Assembly (NCBI GenBank): GCA_035578155.1
Contig: JAPWDM010000005.1
Coordinates: forward strand, 24,736,877-24,800,876
Length of the DNA stretch: 64,000 nt
Source of the DNA: Brachynemurus nebulosus
Lineage: Eukaryota; Arthropoda; Insecta; Neuroptera; Myrmeleontidae
Reading direction: 5' to 3'
Shown: positions 1 to 13,800 of the stretch, in pieces
How the letters are laid out: each line of letters begins with the position of its first letter
How positions within the stretch are numbered: position 1 is the stretch's first letter
Made by a program: the position numbers and the translations under genes
The notes under the pieces: model-generated
The model's database searches: none
Told to the model about the DNA's origin: nothing
Seen by the model: only the letters and a program-made list of their open reading frames with translations

Positions 1-961
1 AAGTAATCGAACTTTAAATATTTTTCAATATTTAAAATGGAGTTTCACAAAGTAAATCTCTCAACAGTGAATTATTAAAATATAATTTATTTTATTTCAA
101 TTTTTGCCATATTATTACCTATATATTATTTTGAGACACTGTAAAAAAATTTTTATGAAAAAAAAAAATAATAATAAGCTATTGGCAGCTAGTTTTTGAA
201 AATCGCTTATTTAAAACACTGTTAAAAGTTGAATTTTCATTTTTTTAAATCCCTTTATTCAAGTACAAGCCATAAGCATTTACTAATAGAAAAAAATTGC
301 CAAAAGTTGGAATAAATTAGGTTTTTTGCTAAAAAAAGCCATGTAACCCCTTAACACAGATTTTTCTACTCACTACTGTACGTAATATTTTAACAATAAC
401 AATTCTCAAGCGGTCAAAGTCATCTTAGCGCGTAATGATCGAATACGTGTCTGATCAACGGTTTCTTCTCAAGTGTCGTATAAACCTGTCGTTCGCCAAG
501 AATATGAATTTTGTCAGGACGAAAATAATTTGCGAATTGTTTATAAATTTTTTCAAGAGGGGGGCGGTAGAGGTAAAATTTTTTATAGGGGGCGTTAGTG
601 CATAAAGTTTGGAAACCGCTGATCTAGAATATTCAAAATAAAAATTTGGGCATTTTTTGTATTAAACTGAAAAAAAGTTGACCACCCACCTTAAATACTA
701 AATTGGTTTAGTATTGTTTTTCTTCTACTATTGAAATCAATAAATGATCAATTGATAAATATTGATTTTTCAAATTATTACATTATTGAATTATAATTGG
801 AAGCGTTTTCTATTATCTATTGTTGTTTGCGAGTGCAGTGATTGCATCCAATGCCACGAATGTTGAAATATTAAGAACGCTAAAATTGTTGGCGCTAGTT
901 TAAAATTACGTCTTTTTCTCTATTTTCGATTTGGATGATGTAATGGGCACTCGGACAATCA
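1..961. other. intronic or flanking DNA upstream of the first visible exon
   Basis: This is AT-rich sequence, probably an RB1CC1 intron. At about 540-622 it contains a Pu-rich GGGGGGCGG block running into TTTGGAAACCGCTG, which resembles one terminus of a hAT element (CAGCGGTTTCCAAA read from the other strand). No matching end was found. No coding exon with the conserved FIP200 N-terminus was seen. Confidence 0.4.
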
Positions 962-969
962 ATTTTTGC

Positions 970-1574
970 TAGAGATGAGCCAAACGGTTATTTTCTAATA
1001 ACTGTTATTGCAATAACAGTTACGGAAAAATAACTGTTATTTATAACAATTATTATAATAACTGGTATGGTATTTGGATATTTTAACATATTGTAAGATA
1101 TTCGATATGCGTATAAACGGTTCTGTTAGTGAAATATGCACAGATCTATAATACTGACGGATACTAAATAACATTTTTTGCTTTATTGTACTGCAATATC
1201 TATTTAAATACTTGTCTATACAAGGATTTAGGCTTTATATACACAATATTAACAATTTTATGGATACAAAATTACAAATACAAATAGATAACTGTACAAT
1301 AAACAATAGTTCATTTTTAAGGGTTTTTTAAAAGTGCTACAATAGAAAATGTGTAACTTGCCTGGGGCGTTATTATTTTGAAATTCTCCGTAGATGGTTA
1401 AAATAAATTACTGTGATCCTTGCTTTCGAATATATTAATATTGACCTATGTTATCGATATTTCCAAAGGAGTTATTTAAGTAACCAGTTACTGGGTATTC
1501 CAGTTATTGACGATAACTGTTATCTTTCTATACTAGTTATAAAATAACAGTTATCGATATATCGATCATCTCTA
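970..1574. mobile_element. hAT-type MITE with exact 8-bp target duplication
   Basis: The termini TAGAGATGA and TCATCTCTA are inverted repeats. They are flanked by identical ATTTTTGC at 962-969 and 1575-1582, the 8-bp target duplication expected of hAT insertions. The interior is AT-rich with multiple copies of ATAACTGTTAT-like sequence and no coding capacity. It ends 33 bp before an RB1CC1 exon. Confidence 0.85.
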
Positions 1575-1607
1575 ATTTTTGCTCACAAAATATTCTTTTT
1601 TTTACAG

Positions 1608-1816
1608 TGTGGACAAATTAAAGGAAGAAATCGAACGGGCACTGGGTATTCCAGTTGACAAACAAGTGTTGATGATGAGCGGGGGCCACTGTTTGGAAAA
1701 CCATGCCCGTGTTTGTAGTTTTGGCACTGGAACCGATACAAATCCTGTATATCTCTTTAGTCGAGAACTTGCTGAGAGCCCAGATCCTCCAAAACCTATA
1801 CCCGATCCAACACCAG
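1608..1816 (+). CDS. RB1CC1: RB1CC1 exon a (ubiquitin-like domain)
   Basis: The exon lies between a T-rich acceptor ending TTTACAG and a GTTAGT donor. Its first base completes a codon begun upstream and its last base opens an Asp codon finished in the next exon. It encodes most of the N-terminal ubiquitin-like fold, including IPVDKQVLMMSGGHC and GTDTNPVYLF, which match the conserved FIP200 pattern of a Gly-Gly turn and a GTDTNPI/VFLF strand. The ORF continues a few codons to the left only because the intron lacks a stop there; no plausible initiator ATG is visible. A hAT MITE ends 33 bp upstream of the exon. Confidence 0.92.
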
Positions 1817-4800
1817 GTTAGTTTTTGGTAAATTTTCAACTCGGAAAAATATTCACATTTCTGACATTCATTGTCGTCGTTTTAGACATCGATTTGAGGG
1901 AACAGACTGAAGCGGCATCAAATCTTCCAGCCTCATACAACACAGTGGTAACACGGGCTCAATTGGCGCAAAAATTTCACGAATTGTCACGTGAACAACA
2001 TCGAATATGCGAACGTTTAGTGTTAGATCAACATCGACAACATCAGGGATGGGCTGCCGTCGCCGCGAATCTAGAAGATCTGGTTAATGAGTTTCGAAAA
2101 CGAGCCGATGCATTTCTCAAAATCTATCAGTCGCAGCAGGAAAAAATTGAACGATATAAAATACACTTACAAAAGTAAGACTACGAAATTTTCAATGGAC
2201 ATGCTGTATTATGCCGTTTCTATGTAGGCACCTGTGTACAGTGTGAATAATTTAAAAACTACCATTTTTATTACAGGAAAACTATTGACTTAATCAAAAA
2301 TTTGTTTAGATAAGAATTGTCTCTACCGCTGCGGACAATTGATTGCTATAACCAGAAGCTTTAGAGCTCTTGTAATTTTCAAGCTATGATGCAAAATTAT
2401 ACTTTTTAAATTGAAACCTATATTTAAAAGCTTTTTAAAAATTCAAAACTACCAGTAATATTGAAATTTCAGTTATTTTATCTCAAGTTTTTGAGTAGTT
2501 ACGTTTTAAAAACCAGTTTTTTCAAATACGCGCTGACTTTTTTATTAACCATAATAGAATTGTTGATATATTTCGTCAAATTTGCTAAGAATATTGAATG
2601 TTATTCTTCGAAATAGAAGAATAGTTCATGAACGATCTATCCTGGGAAATTGTCTTCAACTTGTTAAACTGGTATTTCACTTATTTCAGAAATTCGTATT
2701 TTTTTTCGTATTATCATTAAATCTGTCAGTCACCTTTCGATATTTTCAACTTTTTACACTCTCTAAACATGTTTAACAAAGTATACACACACTTAAATGT
2801 CATTCAACTATAGTGAAGTTAGTCATAATTGTAAATAATAAACAAATATTTTACTTCGCAAAAATACCACTTTTATAGAAGTGGTATAAGTGTATTTTTG
2901 CGAATTAAAATATTTGTTTATTATTTACAAATACGGTATATCATAAAGTAATGCTCAAATCTATTAATATTAGTCATAATTATGTACTAAATTAAAAAAT
3001 TCAACTATGTAAATAATTTTCAATGAATTAGTGAATATAGTATGCCCTAAATTATTAAATTTATTTTCTTTATAAAAAGATCAAAATTTTACTCTCTAAG
3101 TATGTTTAACAAAGTATATACAAACTCAAAAAATGTCATTCAACTATGGTGAAGTTAGTGAAAATTATTTACGGAGTTAAAAAATTAAAAAACGTAAATA
3201 ATTTCCAATGAATTAGTAAATATACTTTAAATTATTAAATTAAGTTATTTTACAAAGACGTAATTAATAATATATAGTACGAAAGGACCAGTAATTTATA
3301 TTACGTACGAGAGATATTATGTACACGTTAAAAGGAGACAAGTATTATAAATAGCATGTAAATTGCCAATATATATTTCTTTTTCTGAGATACCCTAGAC
3401 TTTAAAATTAAAATTGAAGCGTAGTCAGCCATGTTTGTATTAGAAAATTTGAAGAAATAATGTAAAAATTTTCACTATTTTCACTTTTTAAATTGCGTTT
3501 TTTGTTATATTTTTATAAAGAAAATATTATGGCAACTAGTTCTGCTTACAAATGTAAAAACAGCACAGGGAATAACATTTCACCGATAAGATTTTTTACA
3601 TATTTTTGACATATATTAGTCGTCTCTGAAAAAATATTTGTGTATATAATACATTAACTATATGTTAAATTATAATTTAATATTACATATCAAGTATGCA
3701 AAGGATGTAAAGCATGATAAAGTCCACTTAAGATAAATTGACTACTTTTCTTATGTGAATTCAATAGTAAATGTAGTCAACTTATTTAAAACGAATTTCT
3801 ACATACATATATAAACGTTTAATTTTGTTGCCGCCACTGGTTAGAATTAGCTAATTGTTTAGCAAATTGTATAGAATTTGCTTCAATAAAACAATGTTGT
3901 TACAGGTCCTTTTATAATACGTAATATATTCTTACGTCTTGGTTATTTTATAAAAAAGTAAAAAAAAAAAAATGTTAAAAGTCGGATAGGACATCTGTAT
4001 TTTAAAAGATAAACTAACTGATGAAATTGTTGTTTATTTCTTGGATAAAAAGGTTAAAAAAGGTAAAAAGGCCTGATTATAGCAATCGGTTGCTCTTAAT
4101 AGTAGCCACAAGTCTTATTTGAACAATTTTTTGATTCAATTAATAGTTTAATCGTAATCAAAATGGCAACTCTCAAATTATTCGTCCTTTACGTCAGAAT
4201 AACGTTTACTTTAGCTTCATTGATATACCTGACTACGGCATGTCCATACGTAATATATAGTATATGTTCAGTAGTCTATAGTTTTTTAATAATCTGGCGA
4301 TTTTATTTTCCAGTTTTCGAAATAACTTAGAATTATTAAGTAAAATACCTGTGATCCCGGCACTGTTGAATAAACGAAAAGATAAATTTGACTCGCCAAA
4401 AGTTCCCATGTTAACAGAAGTGGCATCGGACGACGAACAACATGAAACCACTCCAAAGGCTGTCGCGAGTACAAGTGACGAACACCATCAATCAGGGAAC
4501 GAATCCTCATCAGCCAGTTCTAGCGAATCATCCGCATCCTCGTCGAGTGAAGATGAAGAATCCGAAGAGGAAATCAAACCAATGTCTCTCCTACAGTGGG
4601 TATCGATGAAAGATAGCCAATTCACCTTGGAACAAGTAGCATACGACTGTGATCTTTTAATGGCCGAATTGAGTGAAAAATGTATCGAGCAATGGAAAAT
4701 TGAAAAGGACATTACGCTTAACTATATAGAAAATTATCCATTGAAGGAAATCTCCGGACTGGGCGATCGTTTATTCGGCTTGGAACAATTGATGCGTGAC

Positions 4801-7800
4801 GCAGAGAAATTGGTGACGGAACAAGCTGATTTGGCACACTCTTTCGTACAAAATCAAAATCGTGCGAGTAATTTAGGTGACGCGTCAATATTACCGGACT
4901 TGTGTGCGTCCCATCGACGACAATTGAATGTAATGTTACAGAATTATAATTTAATTCGTGATATTCGACGAAGGTGCAATAAAGCGAAGGAGGAATTGTG
5001 TATAAATTTACATAAACGTTTAGGGTATGTCTTTTAAAAATTATCCCCAAAAGTATCAAAATAAAGATTTGGCTTTAATGATAGTGATAAAAATTTAGGC
5101 TAAGAACTTACCCTTAAAAAGATGCTTAGAAATTGAATAAGTGACCACGAGCGTTCTAGTGGCTGGTTTTTTTTTTTTTTAATCGATGCAGAATTTAAAA
5201 TAAAATATAAAATTCAAATACTATTTTTTGATTAAACCACGGCTTCAATGCTAAAAATTGATAAAAATAAATAACTTGACAAGTATTCTTATAAATTAAT
5301 GTTTGATTTTAGTCTACGTATTCATTCTAAAATATCATATTTGTTAATAGTTTTTCTTCTATCTAAAAAAAAAGTTATAATTTTTTTTTTATGTATATCA
5401 ATACGGTACTTGACTGTATTTAAAATTTGTGTCAAGTGTTAAATAATTCTATGCATTATCATTACATATGTCCAATTTTAATGATGAAACATAAAAAAAT
5501 TTGATAACTGTTTAGAAATTTTATTTTGAAAATCGCCATTTTTCAACAAATATTCAAATTAGTGAAAACGCGCCATTTCTTGAATATGACGTAACATTTT
5601 GTAGCTAGATATGTGGATTTTGATAATTTTCATCGGTGAGGTGAAATTGTGTTTTCTTTTGAATATTTCTATTAGCTTATATATATATAGTAATAATTAT
5701 CGGCCAGAATTCTAATAAATACTTGCTTTTACTTTGATATTTTATGAATATAATCAAATTTTTGAGGTTATAAATATTGACATTGACGTTTAGTTGCTTC
5801 AAACTGTGACGTCACTATGGTGAGGTGTTTTTCCCGCCTTTTTCTCATTTAAAATTGTAGGGTTATTTTTTTGGATGATTTTTTACAGAATCTGTCGAAA
5901 ATAAAAAAGTCACTTAACTGATATGGAAAAACAATGCTTTTAGAATATTTTTGTAACTTCAGTCAAGTACCCTATTGTGCTTATAGAATACTATTAATAC
6001 AAAATTTATACATGTATCTTACCTTTTACTTTCATTAATTTCAACTTTTCATAGTGACGCCGGCATTTGATAAAAAATAGTATTGGAATTTTTTATTCCT
6101 TTTTAAATTTTGAATTGATTAAAAGAAAAATCAGCCACTAGAACGCTCGTGGTCGCTTTTTGTTAAAAATTAGGGTTAAGTTCCCACTCTATTTGGCTAT
6201 GATAGTATAAAATCCATTTTAAAGGATAAATCGTTTTCTTTTCTAGATGGGTTCTTACGGGTGAAAAGAAATTACTAGAATGCGATTACAAACTTTCGAC
6301 GTTCACGTCTAAACAGAAACACTTAGACTATTTATTAGGCGTTTTGGATCAAATTCAACAAGCGCCGGAAATGTATTTAAGTGCTGTGATGGAAGTTGTA
6401 CGCCGAAGACAGTTTTCTCAAGCGTTCTTAACAGTAAGTTCCAATTTTTGGCTCGTAATTTCAGGGTAGTATAAAATTTAATGTTTTTGTTACAGTGGGC
6501 GTCTGATTTAGCGTGTCATCTCACGTCAATCCACAATGAAGAGATAATGCGACGGTCCGATTTCCAATCAGATTTTGAAGAACATTTTTTAAACGCCCTG
6601 TTCACCGGTTTGAACGACATGCCACCACCGTACGCCACTGAACCCCCGTCACTGTTTGATGTCAATTTACCACCGCTGACCATCGAGGATATCGAAATGG
6701 TTCGAGAAAAGATTCCAGAAGTGGCGGAAAAATTAAAAATGCCCGATTTTCAGGCGTTAACACAATTTTTTCAGTCAAAATCGGTAAATATTTTGAAAAT
6801 ATTTTAATGAAAAAATTGGTTAAATACTTCAGATATGACATATTATTTCTGAAATGAAGAGATTTACGAGAAAAAAAATAAAAATAAAACAAAATTAAAC
6901 TAAAATGTGAATATAAATAGTTTTTTATTACTCATGCGGGAGAAGTACTAACTTGGCGCACATATTTTTGTACGCAAAATAGCTGTTTGCTCACTGTACT
7001 TTCAGGGCCGTAACTAGGTGGAGCAGCCGGGGCATTGCTCCGGGGCCCCCAAGAGAATATAAGAAATTTCAAATTTGTCAATTTCTTGGCAAATTTTGAG
7101 GGCGGTATTTTTGTGAAATTAGGACAGCAAACGAGCAAACGACTAACAAGCAAAAAAAGGTCTCCGCTTTTCATTTTTACCGGGGGGCGGAATTTTAAGG
7201 GTGGTTTTTCTGTAAAATTAGGGCGCTAAACGACTGACGAGTAAAATAAAGGTCGCCGCTTTCTGTTCTGACGGAATTTTTTGTTTTTCCCCGGGACGGC
7301 GTAGGGGCCTCGAATGTACTTTCTACTCCGGGGCCCCTGAAGACCTAGTTACGGCCCTGTGTACTTCCCACATACTTTTTTGCGTGCGGAAAGCAAACTT
7401 TCCACGTGCTAATTGACAATAAAACACGCAAAGCCGCCTCTTGATTTTTCATTTAATAAATATTTCATAATTATTTCTATAGAAACCATCAACAAAGTAA
7501 TTTAAACAATATTTAATTCAGAGAAAAAAGATAAACACCCAAAAATATTATTTTAAAAAATAATAAAAAATTGTAATAATAATAGAAAAAAGTATGTGAA
7601 TTCGTAATAAAGAATAGTATATGCAACTCGTGCAGGATTGTCGATTGCCCACTCGAGCGAATGAGCGTACTCACTACGATCGTGCGCTCAACTTCGCTCT
7701 CGTGGGCAATCGACAATTTCCCGCACTCATTGCATAATATATTATTTCCGTCTAGTGTAGTCGTATGACATCATCTCACCTAGGGCATTATAATTAAAGC

Positions 7801-10800
7801 CAGAGCTTTTTTTTATTAGTTTTTTTTTTTTTTTTTTTTTTTTTGATTTGGAAAGAGTTAAAAATTAAAAGAAAAAAAAACAATGTAACACAGATAACGC
7901 ATCACATGCTAACAATTTGTATCCTTGGAATCGGTGTAATTTTTACATAATATCTTGTGTCATTTCTAAAATTTCAATTTTTCTTAAAGGTGTCTGGAGT
8001 TAAATTCGAAGAACGAGGCGTCGGAGATGATAGATGTATTGAAGATCGATTGGTGCAAGTGGTTGCCGATGCTGGTTTAGGAAGTGCACTCGATCGGGGA
8101 TTGTTAAGAGCGACAGATAGTCAAACATCGGGCACGTCGAGTCATTTGGCGCATCACCATTTGAAAGATTTTGATCGGTACGTGTAAGACAGTCGCGAAA
8201 ATCTGAAAGTTAAATTTTAATTAAAATTTTGTTCAACAGTGGCTTCGAATCTGAAACTGACACGGAAGAATTCGAAAAAGTTGGTCAAAGTCCGGTTGAG
8301 TTACAATTTGAAAATAAAACCACTGAACCAGCACCGTCGAGAAATGTAACGCTTGATGCGTCTACACTCACAGAGGTTGGTGATCACGCGAACAATCCCT
8401 ATCCACTGTTACCCCCGAAAAAACCACCTCGCGCATTCAGTCGATCCGTATCATTGACCCACCAAAAGCCTCCTCACCGGTTCCGACAGGATGAATGTAT
8501 GTTTATAAGATCCCTAAAATTTGACATGAGCATCCCGGAAACCGACAATTCGTCTCATGAAACGTGCATTTGCGCACCTGAATTCATTCCTAAACTCCAA
8601 CTCGAAGACATATCCGAAACTGATAAACCTGAATCCTCAATCACGGAATCCGCGATCGATTTGAAAGCGCACATACACAGTCCTGTGATCTCTGAATCAG
8701 CTTTCTCACCAACGTCCATTTCCTTATTGTCCCAGGGCCACCAAGTGCCACCAGAATTTGTGACCACCGAATATTACATCGATGAATCGATGCCATCGAG
8801 TCTCAGTACGGATGGCGGAGGGTCTCTAATTCTCCCTCCAGCTGAATTAATGCGACAACTGGATGATTCGAACAATGTGGTTGCACTCCTCCAGGTACAT
8901 TTGTTCCTTGGCAGACACAAAATATGTTTTTTTATTATTTATTTTTACACAAAAACGCAAAATTTTTGATCAGATATTGATCAGTAAATGTTTTTTCTTT
9001 GATTTATACAAGTAGTATGGAGAAAATTTTGTATTTTTCCAAAGATGTTTCTTGTGCAAATTTTAGTATCTGAATTAGTATTGCGCATGTGCTCCTGATT
9101 AGTTTTCTCCATATTGCATCGCTCAGTAATTTAAAAAAAATTTTTTATAGTTAATACTAATTTTCTTTTTTTGTGGGGTAAAGGGCCGTCTGAAGTAGAA
9201 AAATTTTTCAATAATCCAGTGACCCATTACCTTTTTTTATTTAATTGGTATTATTTTTAGTTTTTGACTTTTTTATTTTTTTATTTTATTTTGGATTTTG
9301 GTATGTAGTCTCGGTGGCCTGTGTTCCTTAATTTTTACGTCCATAAGTTTCCTTTTCCTACACTAACACAAATTATGTTTTTTTTTTTCTTAAATTTTTG
9401 TAAAACAAATTTTAGATCTTGTAAAAATTTGGCATTTTTTTTTTAGTTTTATTATTTTTAAAAATAATTCTTATCAGTTTTTATCGTTTGAAATATACAG
9501 GTGAATAATCTGTGAGTTGCCATTTATTTTACAGAAAAATTTCGTTTATAACAAGACCGATCACAGCAGGCAATACAAAGCATTGAAACATAAGCAATGT
9601 GTTTTCAGACAAAAAATTTTTTAAAGGGAGATTCGCCAAAATACATCAAAAATCGACCTTTTTTTATTATTTTTTTTATACAAATAAATATTTTATTAAA
9701 AAATTAAATATACATTATTTCTACATGTCTTGAGATCACATTTTTTTTTTTTAACTTAAAAAATGAGCTGAGTGTAAATGGCATTGAAGTCGATACTGCG
9801 AGATTTTTCCACCTAAATGGTTCCGCGCGTTCTGAAATCTCCAATAAACTAAAATAACTAGGATCTAAGAAAAAAAATAGAAAACCAGCGAGAAATCGGA
9901 TTTTGAAGTATGACATTCGAAGAATATTAAAATATTATAAAATTTTCACGAAGAAATATTAAAAAATACAGTAATGGCAGCAATTATTCGGACATGTCTC
10001 CGAAAAAAGTAGAATTGCGATGCCCCTCGTAACTTCGTGCTGGATCATCCGAAATAAAAAAATGAAAGTTTATTCGTTAGATAATAGTTTTTCTCAGGTA
10101 ACGCTGGGAGGGTTTTTCGAAATTTCAATTTTTCACTTTTTTGGAACACTAAAGGAAAAACACGATTTTTTGCGAAAAAAAATCGGCTAATTTGTTATTG
10201 TAAAATAAAATTTATTAACAAATTTCAAAAAAAACTCTCCAGTGTTACCTCGTAAATTATGTACAGAAATAATGTTCAAAATTTCAAAACGATCGGTACT
10301 GTAGTTTTGAAGTTATGAGGGGCACCGACTTTGAAAAGTGAGTTGTGGGGGAAACGCTTTAAAGTTTTGAACACTTAAAAAATTCTTGTATAAAACTGAT
10401 ATAGAATACTTATTGCTAAACTAAATTTTGTACTCTATACTGACAAAATATACAGTACAGGTATAAATACGTTTGTACTTACATTGAAATTTCTATAATA
10501 GAACTGAGAGAGAGATATATATAGAGAGTGAAACATCTGCCAGGTAGGTAACAATAAAAATACTTATAACTTCGTCAATTTTGCTTCAATCAACTTGAAA
10601 TTTTGAGACAATATTCTTGAGATATTATGCATTCAGTTAAGAAAATAAAAAAAAAAGCAAAAAATATTATTTTAATACCTTACCTCGCCCTTAAAGAATA
10701 CAATTATGAAATAAAAAAAAATGATTTCTTCTTTTTTTTTGGAAATCTCCCCTTAAATCACTCAAGGAATGTCTATCATGTGTGCACACGTACACTTAAA

Positions 10801-13800
10801 AACATTACTTATGTTTCAGTGCTTTAATTTACGTACCACCTTCTGTGATTGGGTGTTATTATGAACGGAATTTTTCTGTAAAACAAACGCTAACTCTTAG
10901 ATAATTCAGTGTGTATATTTGGGAATATTATACTATTAAATAATTTTAGGATAATTTGGCAACATCGAAGAACGAAATTAAAAAATTAAAGGAGGCTTTA
11001 CAAAAAGCGTGCGAAATCGCAACAAAATCCGTCGATTTTCTTCGTTCAAATCTAGCAACGATCAAGTCAGACATGCAGTCGGAAAAGGATGTGTTTACTA
11101 GTCACTGTGCGTCACTCCTGGACGCATGGAACAAATTTCAAAACGAGGTGATGCTACACGAACGCGAGAAAATCCAACGGCTCACCGTCGATCACGAACT
11201 AGAAATGAACGATATTAAAAAACTCGCGATTGTCAAAGATGATGAGATACGTTCGTTAAAAATCGAAAAAATCGATACAGAATGCCTTTACAACAAACGG
11301 CTCGGTGAAGCCACACAAAAACTCGAAGAGACCGAGGCCAAATTAAAACAAAGTTTACTCCGATGTGACGAGCTCGAGAAAGAATTAGAAACGACCAGAA
11401 TTGAAAATGAAAAAGCAACAGCTCAACTCCGCGAACAACTCCTCCGAGAACACCAAAGCGAATTGGAATCGCTTAGATCACGATTCCGATTAATGACCGT
11501 CGCCAATATGGAACGAAGCCCATCCGACACCAGTCTGGAACGTATCGATCGGATTGACGTGATCGAACTGATCAACCACGAGTCAATAATCGCACAGTTA
11601 AAAGAAAATTTCACACAAGAACAAGAACGCGCTGTAAAAGAGGCGGTGGAAAAGGAACGTGACGCTCTCGCATCAAAGTTGGAAGAACTTCGTCAAAAAT
11701 TCCAGGAAGAACGCCAACTGTTAATCAGCGATTCAGTACGAAAGATTCGCGAGGAAAAAGATCGACAAATTGAAAATTTGATTGCGCGCGAGGAGGCGCT
11801 CAGTCGTGAATGTCGAAAATATAAAGAGGTCATTCAACAGTTGACCGATAACCAGGATATGGCGAGTCAAGAGGCCGTGCAACCGCTCCTCAGTAAAATC
11901 GATCAGTTACAACAGGATAAATGTCGGTTGGAGGCGGAATTGTCGTTGGAGCGGTCTAGACGATTGCTGTTGTCGGGACCTGCGTTACCATTTTCGATGG
12001 CTCAAAGTATGGGGGCGTCTGTGGCTGTGTGTCAAAATTTACCAGGGTAAGTTTCAGAAAAATAAAGTTTCTTAGTGTGCGGTACGCGGTACTTACGGAA
12101 AAAAGTAAATTTAAAAAGTACTTTGCCAATGAGGAGTGCTACATAGCGTCCTCGTACAGACTTTATCCAATTTTTAAAGTGATTTTGCGGTTAAACAGCA
12201 TCTTATCCTTAATTTCGTGTCATATTACTAATATCATGTTTTAAACAAGAATAACTTTAAGACAAGAATTACTTCTTTTTCTAATCGGCTAAATAATTAT
12301 GGAAAGATTGACTGTGTAGCATTTTTTTTTAAAATGTCAAATCAATCCGTATATAGGCGAGCGACTTTAATTTTTAACAAAGTTTTTGAATAAAAAATAA
12401 TTATTTTTGTTTTTTTTTTTTGTTTTTTTTTTTTTTTTTGTTTTTTTGTTTTGTTTTATTTCAGTACTAACTAGGGTAAAAGCTCCCTTTGTGGAACGGT
12501 ATCTAATACTGGAACAGTTTTGACATTTACATATTTATTTCTTTAATTAAGTAAGGAAACTTTAAATGCGAGGTGAATTTAAATTGAAAAACAATCATTC
12601 TATTAATAATAATTTTTGTTATCAGACGTTTCTTTCAGAAATAACTTCATTAATATGTAAATGTTCATAATTAGATACCGTTCCACAAAGGGGGCTTTTA
12701 CCCTATATCATAAATTAATTAAAATTTACAAAATTTAAAAAAAAATTACATTTGGTTATAAACAGCACTACAAAAGATCGCGATGTCTGTGACGTCATTA
12801 TGTTAAGATATTAATACTAAAAATATTTATATTGGGATCTGTCGAATGAGAATATGACATCTGGTGTTTAAAAATCAGACTATTCTTAAAGTGCATTTGC
12901 TGAAATGTCATTAATGATTTGAACTTTATAGATCAACATTTACATACAATTGATTTGTCTCTTCCATTCGTTGACAGTTCTCCAGTTATTTCATGACATT
13001 TTACCATTCAAATTTGACGTATGTATACTGTAAATTGTAATATTCATTAACTTACTCATTCACTCATTTTTTCATATTTTTACCCAAGTGGTCAGCGTAA
13101 GTGTAAAAAATTGTAGCTAGTGGTGTGACTAGAGTGTGCCCGATATCGTTTAAGTCCATTAGTCGTTGAACTGCTCTCCCAAAACACACATCATATTGTT
13201 ACTTGTTAGTATTGTTGATGAAGCACTTCCAATAATGTAATACACATATAGCATATATACGTACGCATGCGTATACCACTCAGTACCCCACCCGCTTCAC
13301 ATAAAATATGACATGTGGTGACGTACCTCGTACTAATATATTCGCATATTCGTGTCCATACATCATGTGTTTTGATTGTATGTGTGCTGTGCAACGTCAC
13401 TCACTGGCGACAAGTGGGACAGTGTGATTTAGTCATTAGTTTGGTCCCTTGTTTTTACCACATTTTAACTAGTTTTCAGAGACAAAATTCTCTCTCCTTC
13501 AATAAAATTTCTTAGCTTCGAACTTGTCAATTCATGTACAAATAGTTTTAATATTTATCATTTTTCTTTCATATCGCACTATTGCATATAAAACTAATGT
13601 GAATGCACTTTTCGTCAGCCAATTTTATTAAGCCATGCCTATTTGACAGTTTCCAATAGCAAGCAATAATTGCATGGCAACAATAATTCAAAATAAAAAT
13701 ACATGTGTTTTCAGGTAAGTTAACATTATGACGTCACGTATGCGTTCAGGAACTGTCGGCCCGTTATCGGTTCTAAGTTTAAAAATTTATTTTTTATTTG

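Larger units (their letters stand above)
2239..4189. mobile_element. long-TIR, TA-flanked MITE filling RB1CC1 intron 2
   Basis: The left end (GTGAATAATTT, then CCATTTTTATTACAG, then TTAATCAAAAATTTG) is matched in reverse at the right end (CAAATTTTTTGATT-like sequence, TAATCAAAATGGCAAC, AAATTATTCG) over about 150 bases. TA dinucleotides flank both ends. Relatives are at 18313-18722 and 46316-46767, and a lone end is at 9498. The interior contains a duplication and a foldback. No transposase was seen. Confidence 0.65.

Noticed and set aside
1..1600. first coding exon of RB1CC1 inside the window
   Set aside because: I looked for an ATG followed by the conserved family start and a donor in the right phase and found none. 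It is more likely upstream.
1618..1839. minus-strand ORFs opposite RB1CC1 exons (also 4488-5059, 8555-8767, 11233-11614, 14625-14897)
   Set aside because: These are antisense shadows of strongly supported exons and show no domain of their own.
7035..7229. ORF within the 7003-7359 region
   Set aside because: The region is a hAT MITE with target duplication; the ORF is incidental.
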